Below are positions 58,204-64,000 of a stretch of 64,000 nt of DNA, one piece after another. The translations under genes and the position numbers were made by a program. Below the pieces are notes generated by a model, which was given only the letters and a program-made list of their open reading frames with translations, made no database searches and was not told where the DNA came from. Numbering within the stretch: position 1 is the first letter of the stretch; the number at the start of each line of letters is the position of its first letter. Source of the DNA: Arthrobacter ipis (GTDB taxonomy: Bacteria > Actinomycetota > Actinomycetes > Actinomycetales > Micrococcaceae); assembly GCF_014694315.1 (NCBI RefSeq), contig NZ_JAAOXD010000004.1, positions 332,868 to 396,867 on the forward strand, written 5' to 3'.

Positions 58204-58977
58204 GTGAGTCTCCGGATGGAATGGCCCGGGTTCCTCTATGGCTTCTACGAGCGCAAGCTTCTCCGCTCCCTGGAGCCGGAGCGGATCCCACGGCACATCG
58301 GCGTCATGGTGGACGGCAACCGGCGCTGGGCCCGGCAGTTCAATGCCCCCACCAGCCAGGGCCACCAGGCCGGCGCGGACAAGATCCATGAGTTCCTCGG
58401 CTGGTGCCAGGAGCTGGGCGTCAGGGTGGTCACCCTGTATATGCTCTCCACGGACAACATGAACCGGTCCGGCGAAGAGCTTGACCTGCTCATGGGCATC
58501 ATCGCCAACACGCTGGACCGCCTCGACGAAGACGCCGACATTTCGGTCCACGCCATGGGCGCCCCGGAGCTGCTCCCCGACTACTTGGCGGAGCGCCTGA
58601 CCACTCTCACGGCCCGGACGCCGGTGCGGGAGAAGCTGCACGTGAATGTGGCTGTCGGCTACGGCGGCCGGCGCGAGATCGTGGACGCGGTGCGCGAGCT
58701 GCTGCACGACGCCGTGGCGCACAAGGCGGACATCAGTGAACTGGCCGACTCCCTGAGCGTGGAGGACATCTCGCGCTTCCTCTATACCCGCGGCCAGCCT
58801 GATCCGGACCTGGTCATCCGGACTTCCGGTGAGCAGCGGCTCTCAGGCTTTCTGATGTGGCAGAGCGCCTACAGCGAGTTCTACTTCTGCGAGGCCCTGT
58901 GGCCGGCCTTCCGGAAGGTGGATTTCCTTCGCGCCCTGCGCGACTACGCCGGCAGGCAACGGCGCTTCGGTTCCTAA
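58204..58977 (+). CDS. uppS: isoprenyl transferase (polyprenyl diphosphate synthase, UppS family)
   Basis: This cis-prenyltransferase builds the lipid carrier for cell-wall synthesis. It has 257 residues. The catalytic Asp is in HIGVMVDGNRRWARQ, and the C-terminal signature is PDLVIRTSGEQRLSGF with WQSAYSEFYF. In actinobacteria two such enzymes exist (Z,E-farnesyl and decaprenyl types); the sequence does not tell me which. GTG 58204 has GAGGAAG upstream; ATG 58216 is an alternative. Confidence 0.92.
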   Translation: MSLRMEWPGFLYGFYERKLLRSLEPERIPRHIGVMVDGNRRWARQFNAPTSQGHQAGADKIHEFLGWCQELGVRVVTLYMLSTDNMNRSGEELDLLMGIIANTLDRLDEDADISVHAMGAPELLPDYLAERLTTLTARTPVREKLHVNVAVGYGGRREIVDAVRELLHDAVAHKADISELADSLSVEDISRFLYTRGQPDPDLVIRTSGEQRLSGFLMWQSAYSEFYFCEALWPAFRKVDFLRALRDYAGRQRRFGS

Positions 58978-59281
58978 CCCTTGCCGGCGTCCGTTGGCGG
59001 CCCTATGGGCCGCCCCTTTGGGCCGCCGTCGTGCACGCTTGGGCCGCCGCCGTTCACGCCAAATTCACACGCCGGCAACAGGAATCGCCGGAAGAAGACG
59101 TTGGAAATTAGTTCGGGGCGAATTACGTTGAATCCATCAGCAGGCAAACCGCCGGCTGATCGGGGAGGCCAGTACATGGAGCGATTTTTCGCACCGGTTG
59201 TATGGGAGGCCGGATCCGGCCTTGTGGCCGAGCCGCCTCACCAATAACAATTCCGGGCAGCGCCCCGGGGCTGGAGTCGAT
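58978..59281. promoter_or_regulatory. 304-bp gene-free leader of phoH
   Basis: It holds three GGGCCGCC repeats (about 59007-59048), a hairpin ATCAGC...GCTGAT around 59136-59160, a GCGA/TCGC hairpin, and the perfect palindrome GGCCGGATCCGGCC (59211-59224). Conserved-looking pieces such as GGGGCGAATTACGTTGAATCC (shortened here) hint at a structured 5' UTR. I could not match it to a known riboswitch class. No coding sequence is supported. Confidence 0.4.
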
Positions 59282-60718
59282 GTGGCTATTTCTGAACAAC
59301 TGCCCGACGTCATCACGGACAAGGGTGAGAAGGCTACCTCTCGCGCCAAGCGAGCCAATTCAAAGACCGGTGCGGACACGAAAGACGCCGCAGCCGGTCT
59401 TGCTGTTTCCGGCCCACAGACTGAATCCCAGCCATCAGTCTCCACTTTCGTCATCGACACGTCGGTACTGCTCTCCGACCCCCGCGCCCTGCTGCGTTTC
59501 GCGGAGCATGAAGTCATTGTGCCGATCGTGGTGATCACCGAACTTGAAGGGAAGCGGCATGACCCCGAACTCGGCTACTTCGCACGGAAGGCGCTCCGGC
59601 TCCTTGATGACCTTCGCATCCAGCACGGCGGGCTGAACCGGCCCATCCCGCTGGGCGACGCCGGCGGTACGCTCATGATCGAGATGAACCACATCTCGGC
59701 CGAAGTCCTGCCGGCAGGGTTCCGCGGCGGGGACAACGACAGCCGCATCCTCGCCGTCGCCAAGAACCTCTCCAACGAGGGGCGCAACGTCACCGTGGTG
59801 TCCAAGGATCTCCCCATGCGGGTCAAGGCCTCGGCCATGGGCCTGCTGGCCGACGAATACCGCAACGAGCTCGTCAAGGATTCAGGGTGGACCGGCGTCG
59901 CCGAGATCGATGCCAGCGACGAGGAGATCTCCACGCTGTACGGCCACGAACCGGTCTTCATCCCGGCGGCTGCCGAGATGCCGGTCAACACCGGCCTTGT
60001 GGTGCTCAGCAGCCGGGGTTCGGCCCTGGGCCGCGTCGGGGCCGACAAGCAGGTCCGGCTGGTCAAGGGGGACCGCGACGTTTTCGGCCTCCACGGGCGC
60101 TCCGCCGAGCAGCGGCTCGCGATCGACCTGCTGATGGACCCGTCGGTGGGCATCGTGTCCATGGGCGGCCGCGCGGGCACCGGCAAGTCAGCCCTTGCCC
60201 TGTGTGCCGGTCTGGAAGCGGTATTGGAACGCCGCGAGCACCGCAAGGTGATCGTGTTCCGCCCGCTGTTCGCCGTCGGCGGCCAGGAACTCGGCTACCT
60301 GCCGGGCTCGGAGCAGGAAAAGATGAACCCCTGGGCGCAGGCGGTCTTCGACACCCTGGGCGCGCTGGTGAGCCAGGAAGTGGTGGAGGAAGTCATGGAC
60401 CGCGGCATGCTGGAGGTCATGCCGCTGACGCACATCCGCGGACGCTCCCTGCACGACGCCTTCGTGATCGTGGACGAGGCCCAGTCGCTCGAAAAGAACG
60501 TCCTGCTGACCGTCATGAGCCGGATCGGGCAGAACTCGAAGATCGTCCTCACCCACGACGTTGCCCAGCGCGACAACCTCCGGGTCGGACGGCACGACGG
60601 CATCGCAGCCGTCGTCGAAACCCTGAAGGGCCACCCGCTCTTCGGCCACATCACCCTCACCCGCTCCGAACGCTCGCCCATCGCGGCACTCGTCACGGAC
60701 CTCCTCGAAGGGGCGTAA
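59282..60718 (+). CDS. PIN-PhoH family protein (PhoH2 type)
   Basis: The protein has 478 residues. After a polar head of about 50 residues comes a PIN-like RNase domain ([38 protein letters not shown]) with its acidic residues kept, then a PhoH ATPase domain with Walker [13 protein letters not shown] and Walker [10 protein letters not shown]. PhoH2 proteins couple RNA unwinding with cleavage. GTG 59282 has CTGGAG five bases upstream. The alternative TTG 59198 has no such site. Confidence 0.9.
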   Translation: MAISEQLPDVITDKGEKATSRAKRANSKTGADTKDAAAGLAVSGPQTESQPSVSTFVIDTSVLLSDPRALLRFAEHEVIVPIVVITELEGKRHDPELGYFARKALRLLDDLRIQHGGLNRPIPLGDAGGTLMIEMNHISAEVLPAGFRGGDNDSRILAVAKNLSNEGRNVTVVSKDLPMRVKASAMGLLADEYRNELVKDSGWTGVAEIDASDEEISTLYGHEPVFIPAAAEMPVNTGLVVLSSRGSALGRVGADKQVRLVKGDRDVFGLHGRSAEQRLAIDLLMDPSVGIVSMGGRAGTGKSALALCAGLEAVLERREHRKVIVFRPLFAVGGQELGYLPGSEQEKMNPWAQAVFDTLGALVSQEVVEEVMDRGMLEVMPLTHIRGRSLHDAFVIVDEAQSLEKNVLLTVMSRIGQNSKIVLTHDVAQRDNLRVGRHDGIAAVVETLKGHPLFGHITLTRSERSPIAALVTDLLEGA

Positions 60719-60726
60719 CTCCAGGC

Positions 60727-60770
60727 GGGGAAGGGTCGTGGCCGGGTTCGCCGGGCCACGGCCCTTCCCC
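60727..60770 (+). terminator. terminator of phoH
   Basis: GGGGAAGGG-T-CGTGGCC and GGCCACG-G-CCCTTCCCC form a long stem nine bases after the stop. There is no T-run. Confidence 0.75.
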
Positions 60771-60775
60771 GTTGC

Positions 60776-60880
60776 CGGTTGGGCTTGCCGAAACCAGTGC
60801 GGCCGCCCGCTCCGCGTCGTTTTGCCAAATGTGGCCGCCTAGTGCGGGATTCCAGCGGCCGCTTTTGGTAACGCGCGGGG
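60776..60880. repeat. composite repeat, left copy
   Basis: A variant of the 20-bp module (GGTTGGGCTTGCCGAAACC) is followed by GTGCGGCCGCCC and a stem-loop in which GTTTTGCCAAA-TG-TGGCCGC pairs with GCGGCC-GC-TTTTGGTAAC. The whole unit recurs 175 bp to the right. Together with 60951-61055 it explains most of the 353 bp between phoH and the GNAT gene; the rest holds a third GCCAAAAATGGCCGCC fragment. Confidence 0.75.
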
Positions 60881-60950
60881 AGCGGGCCGACATTTGCCAA
60901 AAATGGCCGCCCACCGCTGCACAAGTGCGGATGGTTAAGGCCGCTGCCGT

Positions 60951-61055
60951 TGGTTGAGCCTGTCGAAACCCGTGAGCCCGCCCACTCAATGTCGTTTTGC
61001 CAAATGTGGCCGCATAGTGCGGGGTTCCAGCGGCCACTTTTCGTAACGCGTGGGT
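60951..61055. repeat. composite repeat, right copy
   Basis: TGGTTGAGCCTGTCGAAACC, then GTGAGCCCGCCC, then TCGTTTTGCCAAATGTGGCC and a partner GCGGCCACTTTTCGTAACGC. It has the same layout and spacing as 60776-60880 and ends just before the GNAT stop. Confidence 0.75.
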
Positions 61056-61071
61056 GGCGAGCCAAACCGGC

Positions 61072-61728
61072 TCAACCCGCGGCGACCCCCAGCAGGAACT
61101 TCGCTGTGGGTTCGTGGCCCTCTACCCTCAATCGCCAGTCCGGCCGGCGGAAGCCTTCCGGGGTGAGGCGGACCCGTTGGACTGTCTCCTGCCTGCCGCC
61201 CCAGGACATGCGTGTGACGCCGTTCAGTTCGTAGCCGAGCGATCGGGAGACGCCCAAGGAGGCAGTATTCCAGTCGGCAGCCTCAGATTCGCAGACGTCG
61301 GCGCCAAGCCAGTCAAAGGCGTAAAGCGCGACAGCGGCCCGCATCTCCTTGCCGAAGCCGCGGCCCTGCGCGCTCTTCCGCAGCCACGAACCGGTGGCGA
61401 CTGTGCGGAGGACCGTAAAGTCCCTCGCCACCATGTCCTGGCAGCCGAGGAAGGTGCCCTCGTGCCAGATGCCCAGCGTCAGCGTCCAGGATTCGGGGGT
61501 GGAGGCGGCGCGGCACTGCCAGTACCAGCGGGCCATGTTGGCTCCAAGGTCACCGGCTGGGACAGCGGTCCAGGGTGTGCTGAACGGGTTGCGGCCCTCT
61601 TCGTGGATGCCACTGGCCGCCGCTTCAACCGCGGCGGGGATGTGGTCGTCGCGCAGAGGCCGCAGCGTGAGCCGGGGAGTGGCCAAGGTGAGCGCGAACG
61701 GAGGCCACACGGAGATCAGCTCGGTCAT
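61072..61728 (-). CDS. GNAT family N-acetyltransferase (RimJ/RimL type)
   Basis: The protein has 218 residues. LRLTLRPLRDDHIPA-type start (TPRLTLRPLRDDH), GSWLRKSAQGRGFGKEMRAAV as acetyl-CoA loop and ESEAADWNTASLGVSRSLGY match the RimJ/RimL branch. That branch acetylates protein N-termini, small molecules or antibiotics; the substrate is unknown. It is convergent with phoH across the composite repeat. Confidence 0.9.
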   Translation of the reverse strand: MTELISVWPPFALTLATPRLTLRPLRDDHIPAAVEAAASGIHEEGRNPFSTPWTAVPAGDLGANMARWYWQCRAASTPESWTLTLGIWHEGTFLGCQDMVARDFTVLRTVATGSWLRKSAQGRGFGKEMRAAVALYAFDWLGADVCESEAADWNTASLGVSRSLGYELNGVTRMSWGGRQETVQRVRLTPEGFRRPDWRLRVEGHEPTAKFLLGVAAG

Positions 61729-61780
61729 GCCGGAAAGCCTAGCCGATGTGGTCCCCGCCTATGTCGCTGCGGCGCCGCCG

Positions 61781-62335
61781 TCAGCTGGTGTGGTGCGACA
61801 GGCCGAGGGACAGCCGGGTGTTGCCGGGCCCTTCCAGCATCAGGGCGATCGCCTGGTTGGGCAGCTCAAAGACCATGGTGGCGTCCGCTGTATCCCCCTG
61901 CCGGAGCTGGGCCTTCGCCGGTGACGTCCACAGCGGATGAATGCTGTTGGCGCCCAGGCCCACCACCGAGAACTGCGACGTGTCCAGCGTGATGCCTTCG
62001 CCTTCGAGAGCGGTGAACTGCACCAGAATCCTGACCCGGTGGGTCCCCGCGGACGGGCCCTCGTCCAAAACCTGGACGCGTTCCGGCGGAAGCCAGCCGT
62101 CCTTTTCCAGCGGGATGATGCCGTTGACCCGCGCCGTTCCGCCGGGGATCACCGCGCTCGCGCCCAGCGGGGTGCTGTCTTCCGGCTTGGCCGTAAGGAA
62201 GAGATATCCCAGCACGAGCCCCAGGGCGCAAAGCAGGGTGAGCGGGATCAGCAGCAGCTTCCGACCGCGCCGGGTGACCGTCCTGCCGGTGGCGGCTGTG
62301 TCAGGTGTCGATACGTCTGGAGCCATGGTTGACAT
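61781..62335 (-). CDS. uncharacterised membrane-anchored protein
   Basis: The protein has 184 residues. A basic patch (VTRRGRK) and one membrane segment (about 29-50, LLLIPLTLLCALGLVLGYLFL) precede an extracytoplasmic beta-rich domain with HRVRILVQFTALEGEG and LPNQAIALMLEGPGNTRLSL. I recognise no family. ATG 62335 and ATG 62326 are both possible. An inverted repeat GCAGGTT/AACCTGC (62354-62373) lies just upstream and may be the terminator of the gene before it. Confidence 0.72.
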   Translation of the reverse strand: MSTMAPDVSTPDTAATGRTVTRRGRKLLLIPLTLLCALGLVLGYLFLTAKPEDSTPLGASAVIPGGTARVNGIIPLEKDGWLPPERVQVLDEGPSAGTHRVRILVQFTALEGEGITLDTSQFSVVGLGANSIHPLWTSPAKAQLRQGDTADATMVFELPNQAIALMLEGPGNTRLSLGLSHHTS

Positions 62336-62389
62336 GGCACGAGTTTGCGGCCGGCAGGTTGGAAAAAACCTGCGCGGCACCCCGCATTC

Positions 62390-62468
62390 CGGGTGGCCCG
62401 TCAGCGGGGTTCGTTAGGCCGGGTGGCCCGTCAGGCGGGGTTCCTCAGGCGGGGTTCGTTAGGCAGGG
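62390..62468. repeat. degenerate 30-bp tandem repeats at a gene end
   Basis: CGGGTGGCCCGTCAGCGGGG with TTCGTTAGGC (62390-62419) is followed by a near copy starting at 62420, then by partial units containing GGGGTTCGTTAGGC up to the stop codon of the minus-strand gene at 62459. The stop codon itself (TTA on the plus strand) is part of the repeat. Confidence 0.7.
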
Positions 62469-63241
62469 TTGGGACGCAGCGGCCACTGGATGTGCTCGCG
62501 CACATCAGTGAGGTTCATCGGTTCCGCCACGAAAAGATCGTCCAGCATGTATTCATCCACGCCAAGGATCCGGATGCGGTGCCCGGGAAGCTGCCCCCCG
62601 CCGTCGAGCGGTTCGGCGGAGACACACACTCCGGTCCCGGCATCAATGCGGATTCTGGTCCGGCCCGGTCCGCACAAGGGTGCTGCCGGATCCAGAGGAC
62701 GGTACCCGGCATTCGGTGAGACCACGGCTTCCAGCGCCGCGCGGCCTTCGTGCGTCAACTGCTGAACCGGCTCCAGCAGTTCGACGGCGTTGGCGTTGGG
62801 GAACTCCAGCGGCACCGGGGCATTTCCCGCCAGCTCCACCGGATCCAGTGCAGCAGCGAACCGGCCGTTTCCGAACGAGGGTTCGCCGTACGCGGCCTCC
62901 GGGCGGCGCCGCACCAGCCCGCCGTCGTCGTACACCGGCGTCACCAGATGCGCGGGAAGAAGCCACGACTTCCGCGTGGCGCTGATGTACAGGCCGTCAC
63001 GGGAATCATTGATGCCCGTGGTGCTGCCCAGCAGCGTGCCGTCGTCGGACTCCAGGCGCAGCGCGCCGGGGCGGCGCAGCCAGGCTCGGACGGTGCCGGG
63101 GCCGGGAGTTTCGGCGTATTCGAAGCGCAGGGACTGCCATTTCCACGGGGACGAGCGGCAAAGGTTGCGGAAGGAGACGGCAGACGTGGGCGTGGCACCG
63201 CCGCCGTGCTCCTGCCGGTGTTTGGCGTCCCAGGTCCCCAT
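62459..63241 (-). CDS. conserved protein of unknown function
   Basis: The protein has 260 residues with no signal peptide or membrane segment. SSPWKWQSLRFEYAETPG, RAWLRRPGALRLES, and RIRILGVDEYMLDDLFV are the most family-like stretches. I do not recognise the family and suggest no function. I chose ATG 63241: on the minus strand TAAACT lies six bases before it, as in a leaderless mRNA. GTG 63247 is the alternative. The C-terminus ends inside the tandem repeat. Confidence 0.72.
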   Translation of the reverse strand: MGTWDAKHRQEHGGGATPTSAVSFRNLCRSSPWKWQSLRFEYAETPGPGTVRAWLRRPGALRLESDDGTLLGSTTGINDSRDGLYISATRKSWLLPAHLVTPVYDDGGLVRRRPEAAYGEPSFGNGRFAAALDPVELAGNAPVPLEFPNANAVELLEPVQQLTHEGRAALEAVVSPNAGYRPLDPAAPLCGPGRTRIRIDAGTGVCVSAEPLDGGGQLPGHRIRILGVDEYMLDDLFVAEPMNLTDVREHIQWPLRPNPA

Positions 63242-63247
63242 ATCCAC

Positions 63248-63253
63248 AGTTTA
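63248..63253 (-). promoter_or_regulatory. -10 element of the gene at 62459-63241
   Basis: TAAACT on the minus strand, six bases before ATG 63241. It is 34 bp from the divergent -10 at 63288. Confidence 0.45.
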
Positions 63254-63287
63254 CGCGCGGCCCCGAGCGGCGGGCGGGCCGATCCAG

Positions 63288-63293
63288 TAGCAT
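63288..63293 (+). promoter_or_regulatory. -10 element of the prepilin peptidase gene
   Basis: TAGCAT ends six bases before GTG 63300; a leaderless mRNA is likely. Confidence 0.5.
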
Positions 63294-63299
63294 CCGAGA

Positions 63300-63854
63300 G
63301 TGATCCAACGACTTGGCGGACTATGGGAAGCGGCACCACTCGCGTTCTGGCTGCTGCTGGCCGCGTGCGCCTACTTCGCCGTGATGGCGGTGCGGCTCAC
63401 GGTCATCGACGTCCGGCACCACCTCCTGCCGAACCGGATTGTCTTTCCCTCCTATGGCTTCGCCGGTGTGCTGCTGCTGGGGGCGGTGCTCACCCTTGCG
63501 GCGGTGGAACCGTCCGGACTGCCCGACGGCGCGGCCCGCCTTTTCGGGGTGCCCGCGCTGAGGATTGCGGCCGGGGGTGCGGTGCTGTGGCTCTTCTATT
63601 TCGTGCTGCGGCTGGTGTATCCGCCCGGCATGGGATTTGGGGACGTGAAACTCGCCGGCGTTCTGGGGCTGTACCTGGGCTACCTCGGCTGGCCGCATGT
63701 CTTCGTCGGGACGTTCGCCGCATTCCTGCTCGGCGGGTTTTGGAGCATCGGCCTGCTGGCACTCCGGCGCGGGACGCTCAAATCCGCCATACCATTCGGG
63801 CCGTTCATGCTGGCGGGGGCCGCCGCGGCGATGGTCCTGCTGCCCGCGGGTTAA
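63300..63854 (+). CDS. A24 family prepilin peptidase (short form)
   Basis: The protein has 184 residues and about six membrane segments. The two catalytic aspartates are present, in RLTVIDVRHHLLPN and GMGFGDVKLAGVLG. It lacks the N-terminal cysteine-rich methylase domain of PilD, as is usual for the FlpK/TadV-like type. No pilus gene is near; the substrate may be a Flp-type pilin elsewhere. The stop lies at the very edge of an inserted IS. Confidence 0.9.
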   Translation: MIQRLGGLWEAAPLAFWLLLAACAYFAVMAVRLTVIDVRHHLLPNRIVFPSYGFAGVLLLGAVLTLAAVEPSGLPDGAARLFGVPALRIAAGGAVLWLFYFVLRLVYPPGMGFGDVKLAGVLGLYLGYLGWPHVFVGTFAAFLLGGFWSIGLLALRRGTLKSAIPFGPFMLAGAAAAMVLLPAG

Positions 63855-64000
63855 CTGCTCACAGGGGCATTGGACCCGGTGCGGCCCGGGCACCGGTCCG
63901 GCTAGGTGTATTGACCTGAGAGGTTGGTGACGCGGCTGGCCGGTGTCTGACCTTTGAGGGCAGTGTGGGCTCGATGGTGATTATAGGTGTGGAGCCAGTC
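63855..64000. mobile_element. end of an IS481-type insertion sequence
   Basis: Directly after the prepilin peptidase stop comes CTGCTCACAGGGGCATTGG, which looks like an IS end, then the 3' end of a transposase gene on the minus strand. The other end is outside the window, so the terminal repeat could not be checked. Confidence 0.65.
63902..64000 (-). CDS. IS481 family transposase, C-terminal end
   Basis: Read on the minus strand from the right edge, the frame gives DWLHTYNHHRAHTALKGQTP, then ASRVTNLSGQYT and a stop. YNHHRAH-AL-G-TP is the conserved C-terminus of DDE transposases of the IS481/IS3 integrase-core group. Only the last 32 codons are visible. Confidence 0.88.
   Translation of the reverse strand, partial: DWLHTYNHHRAHTALKGQTPASRVTNLSGQYT

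Noticed and set aside
58978..59281. Cyclic-di-AMP (ydaO) riboswitch before phoH
   Set aside because: GGGGCGAAT and GAATCC recall parts of that class, but the order and the other conserved blocks do not fit.

Overview
The window is 64 kb of high-GC actinobacterial chromosome, most likely a member of the Micrococcaceae close to Arthrobacter/Pseudarthrobacter. The support is: mycothiol chemistry (a mycothiol S-conjugate amidase gene), actinobacterial families (DUF501, DUF4307, a mycosin-like subtilase, DivIC with a low-complexity head), many GTG/TTG starts, at least a dozen probable leaderless transcripts (a TANNNT-type hexamer ending 6-8 nt before the start codon), and the intergenic repeat TGGTTGAGCTTGTCGAAACC. 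Almost everything is core metabolism. Both edges cut a gene: a methyltransferase on the left and an IS481-type transposase on the right.

Layout. 1-3.8 kb: one-carbon metabolism (purU, and divergently glyA-folD behind a ZTP riboswitch). 3.8-9.1 kb: a NarL-type two-component system, a SHOCT protein and a DrrAB-like ABC exporter, with a matching palindrome in front of the kinase gene and the SHOCT gene. 9.1-13.4 kb: xthA, trpS, a 2H phosphoesterase and a YihY protein. 13.3-17.9 kb: a hydrolase and sdhCDAB, which has a hairpin terminator inside the operon. 18.1-22.7 kb: manC, an M20 amidohydrolase, and an ohrR-ohr-oxidoreductase operon with a recognisable OhrR operator. 22.8-28.0 kb: nucleoside salvage (leader peptide, cdd, deoA, two dedA paralogues, add, mazG). 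28.1-32.1 kb: eno, divIC, DUF501, ppx. 32.1-36.3 kb: subtilase, type II NADH dehydrogenase behind a Rex-like operator, an ACT-GNAT fusion and a tRNA. 36.4-42 kb: a branched-chain amino-acid-type ABC transporter (livK and livHMGF) whose two transcription units each carry a CRP/GlxR-like site. 42.3-49 kb: a Bax-inhibitor protein, a thiolase and a galactose locus (deoR-galT-galK, divergent aldose epimerase). 49-64 kb: AI-2E exporter, ilvA, rhomboid, greA, DUF4307, mca, a frameshifted thioredoxin/DUF255 gene, trhA, uppS, phoH, GNAT, two uncharacterised genes, a prepilin peptidase and the IS end.

The most unusual observations are these. (1) A mobile-looking repeat family has at least four copies of its core and several copies of a 20-bp end module; both the core and the module also occur inside the mazG reading frame as translated sequence. 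(2) A 44-bp exact tandem duplication breaks the DUF255 gene. (3) A LivH permease carries its own signal peptide and an extracytoplasmic carboxypeptidase-regulatory-like domain. (4) A class I-shaped tRNA has a UAA (Leu) anticodon. (5) A leaderless 19-codon leader peptide ends at the cytidine deaminase ribosome-binding site. (6) Several long stem-loop repeats sit at gene 3' ends. No phage, CRISPR array, secondary-metabolite cluster or defence island is visible.
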